From positions 1 through 49,848 of the forward strand of contig NZ_JAPKNM010000086.1 of assembly GCF_026460985.1 (NCBI RefSeq): DNA of 49,848 bases, written 5' to 3'. This document shows, in pieces, positions 23,669 to 31,967 of the stretch. Source of the stretch: Sphingomonas sp. Lineage in GTDB: Bacteria > Pseudomonadota > Alphaproteobacteria > Sphingomonadales > Sphingomonadaceae. Below the pieces are notes generated by a model. It had not been told where the DNA came from. It ran no database searches and saw nothing but the letters and a program-made list of their open reading frames with translations. The first letter of the stretch is position 1, and each line of letters begins with the position of its first letter. The translations under genes were made by a program, and so were the position numbers.

Positions 23669-24302
23669 GGCTCGTGCCTCCCGCCATCTCACATTGTCTC
23701 ATTTTCCGCAGACTTCTGCGGGTCCTGCGAAGCGATACGCATCTGCGTGTCTCTTGATGCATCGCCAAAGCGCATGCATTATGTGGGAGCGTTGCCATGA
23801 CAGATGGCTCGACGACGCACGATGTGCCTGCGGGCGGATGCCATCGAGAATATGGCCCTGTAAACTCTTGTAAAAACGCTGAACTTGTTGCTGTAAGAAG
23901 GGCTTCATTCGTGTAGCCTCGAATCTTCGTCGAGCCGAAAGCGTCCACTGACTCACTATATGGTCCTGGATCGCCTTGGCGCAGATCGGTGTTGATCATG
24001 TCATTGCGTCGATTCGCTAACATTCTCCGGCAACTCGAGCACCCGGAAGGCAACGCGCCGAATCCGGCGCCCCTGATACGCTGGTCTTCCGACATGTCGG
24101 TCGACCCGGAGAATCCCGTGGTTCATCGTTCACCGGTTACAGGATCCGGCGAGCCATCGACGGAAAACGGCAGCTCGCGGAAAATCATCGGCTGACACAG
24201 CGCCCAATGAGGCAGGGCGATCGAACGCGATGGTCCGCGAAGTTGAGCTGCGAGGCTCGTTTCGCCTATGCGTTGCCAGTTTTCCGCATCGAGGAGAGGC
24301 GA
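23669..24302. other. Gene-poor tract after tRNA-Ser
   Basis: About 630 bp without a recognisable gene. It holds a small GC hairpin CCGCAGA CT TCTGCGG (23706-23721) and the direct repeat at 23859-23873. A weakly plausible 65-codon frame (23998-24195, MSLRRFANILRQLEHPEG) has no convincing ribosome site, and I do not annotate it as a gene. Composition is lower in GC than neighbouring coding DNA. Confidence 0.6.
23859..23873 (+). promoter_or_regulatory. Direct-repeat site TGTAA-N5-TGTAA (copy 1)
   Basis: Reads TGTAAACTCTTGTAA: two TGTAA half-sites exactly 10 bp apart, one helical turn, as expected for an OmpR-type regulator. It matches copies at 29277, 30244 and 30434. Confidence 0.5.
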
Positions 24303-24779
24303 TTGCGCATCGGACTCATGGCTGTCGCAATTGGCTTCATCCCACTTTCGGCCTGCGCTCCTCCCATCATGGGAAACAGTGGCGCGTTCGCTGCGGGGTC
24401 GGCGCTCCGGACGCCCGACTTCGTCATGGCGGGCGATGCTTCGGAAAGCGATCCCAGCCTTCTCCAAGCGCGTGAAGCCGTGCGACAGGAGCTTGCCGGC
24501 CATGGATTGCGAGAAAGCGCGGATGCCGCCTATCGCGTCGACGTCGGCCTCGCCACGGCGCCGTTGCCGCTCGAAGTGTCGGCCGGGCGCGGGGTCGTGA
24601 GTGCCGGCGCGTCGACCGGAATAGCGCTGTGCCGACGTAGGCAATATGTTCTGTCGGTCGCGATGATCGACCGCAACGATGGACGTATCGTGTTCCGCAC
24701 CGGCGCGACGGCGCGCCGCTGCGCGAAGGCGGCCACCAAAACAATCCCGCAGCTAGCTCGAAGCGCGCTCGGACGATGA
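24303..24779 (+). CDS. Small outer-membrane or periplasmic lipoprotein (DUF4136-like)
   Basis: 158 residues if started at TTG 24303 (preceded by GAGGAG); ATG 24318 is the alternative. The signal peptide ends in the lipobox LSAC (MAVAIGFIPLSAC), so it is lipid-anchored. The mature part has LLQAREAVRQELAGHGLRES and YRVDVGLATAPL, then two strand blocks with CRRRQYVLSVAMID and GRIVFRTGATARRC, a pattern of DUF4136-type lipoproteins. Its 3' end overlaps the convergent CHASE2 kinase gene by 27 bp. Confidence 0.7.
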   Translation: MRIGLMAVAIGFIPLSACAPPIMGNSGAFAAGSALRTPDFVMAGDASESDPSLLQAREAVRQELAGHGLRESADAAYRVDVGLATAPLPLEVSAGRGVVSAGASTGIALCRRRQYVLSVAMIDRNDGRIVFRTGATARRCAKAATKTIPQLARSALGR

Positions 24780-26966
24780 GGAGGGATCGAGCGCAGGCAA
24801 TCGTAAAGTGAAACGCGCGCCGCCCGATTTCGCAGGGCTGTAGAGCAGGAAGCCGCCGTGACGTTCGGCCACCGCGCGCGCGTAGCTCAGCCCCAGACCG
24901 GCGCCAGCAATGGTTCCCGGCCCTCCATTGTCCACCGCCCCGAAACGCCCAAAAAGCCGCGTAAGACGTTCCGGCGGGATTCCCGGTCCCCTATCCTCGA
25001 TCGAGAGCGCATACCAGCGGCGGCCCTGGTCGATGGTCTCCTCGACGCGGCAGCGTATCTCTGCGTCAGCAGGACTGAACTTGACCGCATTATCAAGAAG
25101 ATTGAGCAACGCACGGGTCAGGGCCTGACGCTCCCCCATGATGCAGCACGACTCGCCGATCTCCGGCGCGACGACGCGCACCCTCTTTCGCGCGGCATGC
25201 GGCCAGACCGCATCGCCTGCCTCGGCCAGCGAATCGCGGAGGTCGGTCTCCTCGGGGTCGAAGTCGGTGCCTCGCAGGCGCGCAAGCTGGACGAAATCGT
25301 CCGCCAGACGCAGCGTGCGCCAGGCATGCCCGGCGAGCCGCGCGGCCAGGTCAGCCGGCACCGACCTGCCGATCTCGCTCTCCAGAAGGGAAATGATAGC
25401 GGCTTGAGGTGAGCGCATGTCGTGGCTGAGGAACTCGATCGCCTCCTCACGATCGCGTTCGGCTGCACGGATCGCGCTGATCTCCACGAGCAGCACGATC
25501 CAGCCTCGCTGCTCGCGCAGGGCACCCGTGAGCGGGGTCGTCCGCGGGGAGAAGCTGCGACCGTCGGGCAGAATGAGATCTTCCTGCGCCGGTTCCTGAA
25601 GCAATCCGGCAATTGTCGAGGGATCGAGGCCGCCATCGATCAGCGACTGCGCCCGGCGATTCGCCAGCAGCATCTCGCCCGAAAGCGTCGTGACGATCAG
25701 CGGATCGGAAACCCCTTCGATCGTGTCGGAGACGAATTGCTTGATGTCGCGCAGCCGGGCGATCGACGTGCTGAGCGCGAGCGCGCTGTGTCCGGCCGGA
25801 TCGAGCCCGGCGCGCGCAGTCGTCAGCGGGACGCCGCTCTCGCTCGCGAAGCGGAACAGTTCGTCGGACATCGCGCGATGGATGGCGTGCAGTCGCCGCC
25901 AGCCCCAGAGCGGATAGACGATCAGCAATGCGAGCAGTGCCGATACCGGCGGCACCCAGATCCCTGCGAGGATCAGGAGCAATGCCGGCAGCGCCGCCGT
26001 GATCCCGAATATCGCCAGGGAGGCAAGCAGTGCCCGCGACGGGCGGAGCCGGAGGAAGAGGAGCAGCAGCGCGAGGCCGGGGAGAGCAGCGAAGAGCAGG
26101 CGCCAGCCCAGGGGTGCGACTTGCACGAACCGGTCGGCGAGCAATGCGTTGAGCAGGTTGGCCTGCACTTCCACGCCGGGAAGGCTGCCCGCGCCCGCGA
26201 CGAAGTGGCGGTCGCCCAGGCCGCCTGCGGTGGCGCCGACGAGTATGATATGGCCGCGAAGGAATTCCTCGGGCACCTCCCCGGAAAGCACATCCTTGAA
26301 CGCCACCGTCCGGAAGGACCCCGGAGGCGCATAGGGGATCAGCACGCGGAAGTCGCCACGCTCCGCCGCACGGCGGAAGGCGGGGGAAGCGGCGCCCGTC
26401 GAGCGCCGGAATATCTGCTCGGCGAGGTGCGGCCACAGCCGACCGGGTTGCTCGATCGCGAGCAGCGCGGCGCGTGCGCTGCCGTCGGGCTCATGCGGGA
26501 GCGCCACGTGACCGAGCGCCGCGGCGGTAGCGCGCAGCGGAGGGATCGGCGGCACCACGTCGAAGGCGTTGCCGTTCGCGCCGGGAGCGTCGATCAGCAG
26601 CGGCAGCGCGACCGAAGAGCGGCGCATCGCCGCGGCGAGCAGCGCGTCCTCACGCGCGCTGCGCCCATTCTCGGTGAAGATCACGTCATAGGCGATGGCG
26701 GCCGGGCGCGCGGCGGCGATTCGCTCGATGGCCCGGGCATGGACGTCGCGGCCCCAAGGCCACCGACCGATCGCGGCGATGCTCGTGTCATCGATCGCCA
26801 CGATCAGGATTCGAGGCGAAGGCGCCGCCGCTCGGAGAGGGACCAATCCGTCATAGATGGCGTTGTCGAGCCGCGACGTCGCGCCCACGACCGCCAGGCC
26901 GCAGGAGACGGCGAGCGCCAGGAGGGCGATCGCGCACCATTCGAACAGCAGCCGCCGCTGGATCAA
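24753..26966 (-). CDS. CHASE2-domain sensor histidine kinase
   Basis: A 737-residue membrane kinase. The N-terminal membrane helix is WCAIALLALAVSCGLAVV. The periplasmic CHASE2 domain (about 30-280) contains RILIVAIDDTSIAAIGRWPWGRDVHA, AIAYDVIFTE and GHIILVGATAGGLGD. Three membrane helices follow (about 290-360), then a PAS-like linker. The dimerisation/phosphoacceptor block is EFLSHDMRSPQAAI with H515. The ATPase motifs are LLNLLDNAVKFSP, DRGPGIPPE and GAGLGLSYARAVAERHGG. It starts 3 bp after the FecR-LysM gene and is clearly its operon partner. The predicted stimulus is extracytoplasmic. Confidence 0.93.
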   Translation of the reverse strand: MIQRRLLFEWCAIALLALAVSCGLAVVGATSRLDNAIYDGLVPLRAAAPSPRILIVAIDDTSIAAIGRWPWGRDVHARAIERIAAARPAAIAYDVIFTENGRSAREDALLAAAMRRSSVALPLLIDAPGANGNAFDVVPPIPPLRATAAALGHVALPHEPDGSARAALLAIEQPGRLWPHLAEQIFRRSTGAASPAFRRAAERGDFRVLIPYAPPGSFRTVAFKDVLSGEVPEEFLRGHIILVGATAGGLGDRHFVAGAGSLPGVEVQANLLNALLADRFVQVAPLGWRLLFAALPGLALLLLFLRLRPSRALLASLAIFGITAALPALLLILAGIWVPPVSALLALLIVYPLWGWRRLHAIHRAMSDELFRFASESGVPLTTARAGLDPAGHSALALSTSIARLRDIKQFVSDTIEGVSDPLIVTTLSGEMLLANRRAQSLIDGGLDPSTIAGLLQEPAQEDLILPDGRSFSPRTTPLTGALREQRGWIVLLVEISAIRAAERDREEAIEFLSHDMRSPQAAIISLLESEIGRSVPADLAARLAGHAWRTLRLADDFVQLARLRGTDFDPEETDLRDSLAEAGDAVWPHAARKRVRVVAPEIGESCCIMGERQALTRALLNLLDNAVKFSPADAEIRCRVEETIDQGRRWYALSIEDRGPGIPPERLTRLFGRFGAVDNGGPGTIAGAGLGLSYARAVAERHGGFLLYSPAKSGGARFTLRLPALDPSSSSERASS

Positions 26967-26969
26967 CGG

Positions 26970-28292
26970 CTAGGGGCCAGATCGGTGGGCGGAGGCGTCG
27001 GCGATGGTCAGCTTCTCCGGATCGGTCCAGGTCTCGACGCTTTCCCCCGAATCGATCTGCAAGAGGCCGACCCGCCAATGATAGATGCCCGGGGCCAGGT
27101 TGCGCAGCGTTACGGAATCTTCCTGCAAGCCGACCTGATCCACGATCGGGCGTGCACCGACGGCTCCGGGCATGAGCTGGAAGCGATAGCGACGCGCGCC
27201 GCCGCCGGCCCCGGTCCAACGGAACCGATACCCGTCGTCTTCGGCTTTGACCGAGGCCCGGATGGATGCGAGGCGACGCGTGAAGCTGTAGGCCTGCGCA
27301 AGCCCTTCGAGACCGCTGGGAGCGATCGCGGAGAGGCGGACGAACTGGTTGCCATTGGGGATATCGGCAATGGCGAACGATCCGTCGGCGGAAATCTGCT
27401 CGGCCAGATTCTCGACGAAGCCGGCGTCGCTCGCGATGACGGCGCGATACCGCGCGGCGCCCGGTACGGCACGGACGCGGAATTCCGCATTGTCATGGGT
27501 CTGCAGCTGCCCCGGATTGTCCAGGTCCGGCGCCGGAAGCAGCTTTTCGGTGCGCGTGGCGCCCGTGCCGTCGATCGTGGCGCCGATGCCCGGTTCGAGC
27601 CGAAGCGGCGGCTGGCTGTCCTCCGCATCGGAGAGGGCCACCGTGCCTCCAAGCACTTCGGTGGCGGCGGTGGTCGCGTCCGGCGTGAAGGCCACGCGGA
27701 ACTCGGTTCCACGCACCGCGGTCATGCTGACCGGCGTTTCGATGCGATATCGGCCGGAGGGCTCGTCGAGCGGCGTCACCTTGGTCTCGAGACGGCCATT
27801 CTGGACCTCGAGGCGATAGTCCACGGCACCCGTCAGGAGAATGCGCCTGAGCTGCCGGACACGAACGCGCGTCTGGGAGGGGAGCACGATCTGCGACCGG
27901 TCGGCGAGGATCAAGGTCACGAAGCTGTTGGCGCCGGTGGCCAGCTGCGTGCCCTCGATCACCGGCATGCCGACCGTCGGCGAAACCGGGCGCCCGCTGA
28001 TCGCAACGCGCACGTTTCCGCGATAGCTCGCGAGCCTCGCCGGCTCGACGGTGTAGCGCAGCCAGTCGCGGGGAATGACGAGCCGGCGCCCTGTGGGCAA
28101 TCGCCGCGGATCGCGGATGCCGGCCAGCTTCAGCAGGGATCGCCAGGTCCGTTCCTCGACGAGGAAGCTGCGGCTCATCCGGTCCAGCGTGTCACCGCGC
28201 CGCACCGTGTAGACGATCGTTTCGACGGACTTCCGCCCGGGCTGGATCGGTGAGGCTTGCGGAATGGCATGCAATGCCATCGCAAGGATCAT
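26970..28292 (-). CDS. LysM-FecR domain periplasmic protein
   Basis: A 440-residue protein. A short hydrophobic signal (MILAMALHAIPQASPI) precedes a LysM domain, about residues 28-75 (YTVRRGDTLDRMSRSFLVEERTWRSLLKLAG), expected to bind peptidoglycan. A FecR domain (about 80-230) includes RVAISGRPVSPTVGMPVIEGTQLATGANSFVTL and MTAVRGTEFRVA. The last 180 residues carry fibronectin-type repeats (RYRFQLM, IYHWRVGL). FecR proteins sense and signal across the envelope. Coupling to a CHASE2 kinase suggests it presents the signal. ATG overlaps the response-regulator stop (ATGA). Confidence 0.88.
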   Translation of the reverse strand: MILAMALHAIPQASPIQPGRKSVETIVYTVRRGDTLDRMSRSFLVEERTWRSLLKLAGIRDPRRLPTGRRLVIPRDWLRYTVEPARLASYRGNVRVAISGRPVSPTVGMPVIEGTQLATGANSFVTLILADRSQIVLPSQTRVRVRQLRRILLTGAVDYRLEVQNGRLETKVTPLDEPSGRYRIETPVSMTAVRGTEFRVAFTPDATTAATEVLGGTVALSDAEDSQPPLRLEPGIGATIDGTGATRTEKLLPAPDLDNPGQLQTHDNAEFRVRAVPGAARYRAVIASDAGFVENLAEQISADGSFAIADIPNGNQFVRLSAIAPSGLEGLAQAYSFTRRLASIRASVKAEDDGYRFRWTGAGGGARRYRFQLMPGAVGARPIVDQVGLQEDSVTLRNLAPGIYHWRVGLLQIDSGESVETWTDPEKLTIADASAHRSGP

Positions 28293-29014
28293 TCCTGCCC
28301 CTCCGCCCCGAAGCGCTCCATGCGGTAGCCATAGCCGGAGATCGCGACGACGCGATAGCCATTCTCCGGCGTGAGATTCAATTTGGTGCGGATGCGCGAG
28401 ACGTGCATGTCCAGCGTGCGCGTGGGAAGATCGCCGGAGCTCTGCCAGATCGTCTCGAGGAGATAGCCGCGCGAGAGGGCGCGATGCATGTTCTCGAACA
28501 GCATGAGCGCGAGATGAAACTCCTTGGCGCTGAGCGAGACTTCCTCCTCTCCGACACGGACATGCTCCGTGAGCCGGTCGAAGGTGTAGTTGCCGAAATG
28601 CAGCAGGCGCTGCTGGGCGGCCATGGGCATGGCGCGCCGCAATACGGCTTCGACCCGCGCGACGATCACCGCCGCGCTCTCGGGCTTCACCACATAATCG
28701 TCGGCGCCGGCATGAAGCGCCGCGGCGACGTCGTCCTTGTCGGACCGGCTCGTCAGCATGATGATGGCGGTGGAGCGCGAAACCGCCTCGCGGATCGAGC
28801 GCAGCAATTCCATCCCCGAACTGTCCGGAAGGTTCCAATCGAGGAGGATGAGATCGAAGGTCTCGCGCCGAAGCGCGGCGAGGAGCGCGGCCCCTGTCCG
28901 AAAGCCGGAACAGCCGTGACCCGCCACGCCGAGAGGCGCGCAGACGAACTCGATCACGCTCTCGTCGTCGTCGACTACCGCGATCCGCACCTTGGCGCCT
29001 CGTTTCTGCGCCAC
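28289..29014 (-). CDS. OmpR/PhoB-family response regulator
   Basis: A 241-residue protein. The receiver domain (about 8-125) carries acidic residues in VVDDDESV, phosphoacceptor D59 in LILLDWNLP, a Thr in LTSRSDKDD and Lys in VVKPESAA. The C-terminal winged-helix DNA-binding domain (about 140-235) has EVSLSAKEFHLALMLFEN, RTLDMHVSRIRTKL and YGYRME. It is first in a three-gene operon with the FecR-LysM protein and CHASE2 kinase, so it is the likely output. The 10-bp-period direct repeats nearby are candidate targets. Confidence 0.93.
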   Translation of the reverse strand: MAQKRGAKVRIAVVDDDESVIEFVCAPLGVAGHGCSGFRTGAALLAALRRETFDLILLDWNLPDSSGMELLRSIREAVSRSTAIIMLTSRSDKDDVAAALHAGADDYVVKPESAAVIVARVEAVLRRAMPMAAQQRLLHFGNYTFDRLTEHVRVGEEEVSLSAKEFHLALMLFENMHRALSRGYLLETIWQSSGDLPTRTLDMHVSRIRTKLNLTPENGYRVVAISGYGYRMERFGAEGQE

Positions 29015-29708
29015 TCCATCAGGCGCGCACCGTTGCGGTCGTGGTGGTCATGCCGCTCTCTGAATGATCGCCATTGGCCTCGGTCTCCGTTCGCCATCGG
29101 AACTCGGATTCCTTTCACGGACGGCCCGTCCCATCCGGTATGAGCCTCGGTTCCGGACAATTCGCACTGGAGACATGACCCATCTCTACGCCGCAGGTCC
29201 TCATTTGAGGTCCCGATCGATCATCTTCAGCAGGCGCTGCTAGCAAAGGCGCCTGCACCGGGACAATCTCGGCGTATGTAAACAGTTGTAACGGCACCGC
29301 AACTGGGCGTATTTCTCGCTCAAGTTTGTAATGTTTCTCCGCAATCCAAAATAAGTATGCCTATGATGTTTGGATGTTTTGGTCGAGGACAGTGAAGAAC
29401 ATTATATAATTAGTCCATTACATCATTTTGTAATACCGAATGTATAACATATAATATACTTCAATTTGCACTATCGGGAAAAGTACAACGAATCGCGGAG
29501 AGCATCGAGAGGCGATGAAGTGCCGTTCATCCTCGGCGCGAAACCGGTTTCTCAGGGTCGCGGACAGGACAAGGGCACGAGCGCATCGGCCTTGGGCATG
29601 TCGATGGGGCGAAAGCGGGTGGTTCGGTTGGCGGAAGACAAGCCGCCTGTTTGGCACTGAAGTTCGAGGAGCTCCCGGATAAAGATCCCTACATGGCCGG
29701 CGACATGG
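29015..29708. other. AT-rich intergenic regulatory tract
   Basis: About 690 bp between two response-regulator genes (both minus strand). The stretch 29330-29470 is very AT-rich (TATAATATACTTC and TTATATAATTAG) and unlike the rest of the window. It contains direct-repeat copy 2. Open frames here (29466-29660 plus strand and others) lack ribosome sites and family matches. Confidence 0.6.
29277..29291 (+). promoter_or_regulatory. Direct-repeat site TGTAA-N5-TGTAA (copy 2)
   Basis: Reads TGTAAACAGTTGTAA, half-sites 10 bp apart, 263 bp upstream of the OmpR-type regulator start. It is closest to copy 3, sharing GTAAACAGT. Confidence 0.55.
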
Positions 29709-30209
29709 TTAAGGCGTCGTGCATTCCCAGGAATGCTCCGAGCGCTTTGCCGGAAGGGCCTGGACATCTGTCACGGAGCCCTCCTTCACCTCGCAGTCGA
29801 TGCGCGCCCGCGGCTCTCCGAAGATCATGTCCAGGAGATCCCTCACGCGCGCATATCGGAACGGTTTGGCAAGAAACGGGACTTCGCCTTCCAGGGATGC
29901 CACGACCTGTTCCTCGCGAAGGCCGCCAGAGGCGAGAATCACGCCCAGGCCCGGTCGATTCAACATCACCCATCGGGCAAGGTCCGCACCGCTCAAGGCG
30001 CCTGGCATCTGAACGTCCGAAAAGACGCAACCGATTCGACGGTCGGCTGCGAGTATTCGCACCGCTTGGTCGGCGGTCCCGGCCTCCACCACGGCATAGC
30101 CGTCGGCGCGCAGGCAATGGGCCAGTTGAAGACGGATGCGGAGATCGTCCTCGACAACGAGGACCGTCCGCCGTTCATCGGCGATGCCTGAAGACGATTG
30201 CGCGTGCAT
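29709..30209 (-). CDS. Single-domain response regulator (CheY-like)
   Basis: A 166-residue protein that is little more than a receiver: VLVVEDDLRIRLQL (acidic pocket), D65 in VFSDVQMPG, a Ser/Thr position in ILASGG and Lys in FLAKPFRYARV. It has no DNA-binding or enzymatic domain; a 35-residue tail (PRARIDCEVKEGSVTDV) is of unknown role. Such proteins are usually relays or competitors for kinases. The hybrid kinase and CHASE2 kinase in this window are possible partners. Direct-repeat copy 3 lies 35 bp before its start. Confidence 0.88.
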   Translation of the reverse strand: MHAQSSSGIADERRTVLVVEDDLRIRLQLAHCLRADGYAVVEAGTADQAVRILAADRRIGCVFSDVQMPGALSGADLARWVMLNRPGLGVILASGGLREEQVVASLEGEVPFLAKPFRYARVRDLLDMIFGEPRARIDCEVKEGSVTDVQALPAKRSEHSWECTTP

Positions 30210-30243
30210 TGCGCAGATCTAACGCCGAACCCGAGTCGCGCGG

Positions 30244-30258
30244 AGTAAACAGTCGTAA
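30244..30258 (+). promoter_or_regulatory. Direct-repeat site (copy 3)
   Basis: Reads AGTAAACAGTCGTAA, two half-sites 10 bp apart, 35 bp upstream of the single-domain response regulator on the opposite strand. Confidence 0.55.
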
Positions 30259-30433
30259 AATACCGAGCGGTGCGAATTCATCAGTCCCGCGAGATGCTCC
30301 GGACAAAGCGCAGCGTGGCGTGCCCAGGATTGCGGAACGGAGAAATCGAGCTGCTGCACGTTCGGTCCGAGATGGGCCGGGCGCTTGCCGGCAGCCGCAA
30401 TTGAGCGGCCATGAATTGTTATCGAAACCAGAT

Positions 30434-30448
30434 TGTAACATTCTGTAA
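30434..30448 (+). promoter_or_regulatory. Direct-repeat site (copy 4)
   Basis: Reads TGTAACATTCTGTAA with perfect TGTAA half-sites 10 bp apart. It is in the same intergenic tract as copy 3. Confidence 0.5.
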
Positions 30449-31062
30449 AATCTGTCGTTTATTCTTCCATTCCTTGGCCTGATATGACATCGGCGCCTCT
30501 GTAGTTGCGGGGGCGCCAGTGAATAGTGCCAGGCATTGCAGACGGCGAAACGCACCGCGATGCTGCTGGCGGCGTTTCGAGAACCGCCCGATCGGGTGGG
30601 CTCGTCCGCACCCCATGATGGCCGGCGCCTGTCCGCCCTACGTCCATATTGGCCGGCGCTCCTTCCCAGGTGGCTCAGCCGCTTGGGGCAGCGACCCAAT
30701 CTTCAAGCGCAAGCATGGGAACCGAGCGAGGCGGGAGCTGACCTGCTCCGGCGGTTTTGGTTCGTCGAGCGGGATCGACGCGAACCATTGCCGTTCCTGC
30801 TCGCCCTGTGCCCACGCGGCCGTTGCCGCGCCGCCGAGCGGGGCGATCCGAACAAGAAGAGGGGAAATGGTTTTGGCAGGCCCATAGGATAGCTGGCTGC
30901 AAGCTTGCGCTCGGAAAGCGTCAGGACGGGGCAGCCAATTTCATAATCGAGCAAATGCTCTCCCATCGGAAATCGCATCGATGGGAATGATTGAATTCGC
31001 GTCTGAAGTATATCTGGCCAATACGCTACAGTATTTGGTCAAACGCAGCGCATTTGTATATT

Positions 31063-31098
31063 TATGATAATTCCAATTTTACGTGGAATTTTATCATA
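31063..31098. promoter_or_regulatory. AT-rich inverted repeat before the adhesin locus
   Basis: Arms TATGATAATTCCA and TGGAATTTTATCATA flank an 8-nt centre, with two extra T in the second arm. It lies 116 bp before the first gene of the adhesin locus in the most AT-rich part of the tract. It could be an operator or an mRNA hairpin. Confidence 0.5.
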
Positions 31099-31213
31099 TT
31101 ATTCGCAGAATTAACGAATTTTTAACTTTTTCTTCCTATCTAACGTCCGGGAATGGGACAATTCGTGCCTCTCTAGGGTGCGGACCGTGTCGACAAACTG
31201 GTAGGAGGTGCTC

Positions 31214-31807
31214 GTGTCTCAGAAGACAGGATATGAATCGGCCGGGGAAAGCGCGCCGGTGCGGCGTCCGAAGCGCCACTTGACCGCCTTCGCGGCAATG
31301 GCCGGTATCGCATTTGCCTGTGGCGCGGGGGTTTCAGCACTTGCCCAGCAGGCTGCGCCGCCTCCGGCCAACCTTTTCCAGGACCAGGCCGGCAAGCTCG
31401 GCGCGCGGAAATGCGCCAGCCTCTACGCGGCGCTCGGTCGAGGCATGACCCAGGGCGCGGCCTATACCCTCAAGACCGAGACCAGCAAGGAAGCGCCCGA
31501 CGCCCATATCGTGCAGGGCGTCGTCGGGATGGCCTACAACCTGCCCGATCTCAAGGGGCCGGCCGGCGGCATCGTGCTCGCGACGCCGATGCCGAAGGGA
31601 TGCGAAGGCTATATGATCCGCGTCGCTCCGTTCCAGAAGCCCTGCGCCGAGGTCCTGCGCCTGTTGCCCGCGGGGAGCGTGGAGGAACAGAGGCTCTCCG
31701 GCGTCCCGCAATATCGGCTCGGCGGAAATCAGGGGCAGGCGCTCGTGATTCCGAACGGCTCCACCTGCGTGGTGGTGACCCTGGCCGGGATGGCCCAGCC
31801 CGGGTGA
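31214..31807 (+). CDS. Secreted hypothetical protein, first gene of adhesin locus
   Basis: 197 residues, with GTG 31214 placed 6 nt after TAGGAGGTG. A 20-residue cytoplasmic-looking head (SQKTGYESAGESAPVRRPKR) precedes a signal-like helix (AFAAMAGIAFACGAGVSALAQ). The mature part has four cysteines spread out (GARKCASLY, PKGCEGYM, FQKPCAEVL, STCVVV), suggesting two disulfides, and a beta-rich pattern. I recognise no family. It lies 160 bp before the adhesin gene on the same strand and may be an accessory factor. Confidence 0.75.
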   Translation: MSQKTGYESAGESAPVRRPKRHLTAFAAMAGIAFACGAGVSALAQQAAPPPANLFQDQAGKLGARKCASLYAALGRGMTQGAAYTLKTETSKEAPDAHIVQGVVGMAYNLPDLKGPAGGIVLATPMPKGCEGYMIRVAPFQKPCAEVLRLLPAGSVEEQRLSGVPQYRLGGNQGQALVIPNGSTCVVVTLAGMAQPG

Positions 31808-31967
31808 AGCCCGCGACGGGCGGGCGCTGAACTTTCCGCGAGCCGGACGGCGCCCGTCCCCAAAATTACCGTGCCCGATGGCCGATCCGCACATGGCTTG
31901 CTGCGGAGGGGTCCGTGTCTGCGCTCTCGCCCACTGTCCAACCGGCGAGCAAAAAAGGGGAATTGTC

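Larger units (their letters stand above)
30210..31213. other. 1-kb tract with repeat sites, no confident gene
   Basis: Holds direct-repeat copies 3 and 4, a GC-rich middle (30530-30900) with two overlapping open frames that have no family match and poor starts, and a strongly AT-rich end (31000-31150) with a hyphenated inverted repeat. It probably serves as promoter region for the receiver gene (minus) and the adhesin locus (plus). Confidence 0.6.

Noticed and set aside
23397..24095. A minus-strand frame that runs through the tRNA gene (contains an ETEGFEPSV segment)
   Set aside because: This is the well-known false translation of the antisense of tRNA-Ser.
25422..28253. A 943-codon plus-strand frame across the kinase and FecR genes
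   Set aside because: The product is an Arg/Glu/Gln-rich sequence with no family, opposite two genes with clear domains and catalytic motifs.
29466..29660. A 64-codon plus-strand frame (TTG start) and a frame from 29651 with a sensible-looking start
   Set aside because: No ribosome site, no family, and the second runs into the antisense of the receiver gene.
30519..30892. Two overlapping open frames of about 120 codons in the 1-kb tract
   Set aside because: Codon pattern and product (Arg/Pro/Cys-rich) look random and start signals are poor. A real gene cannot be excluded but is not supported.
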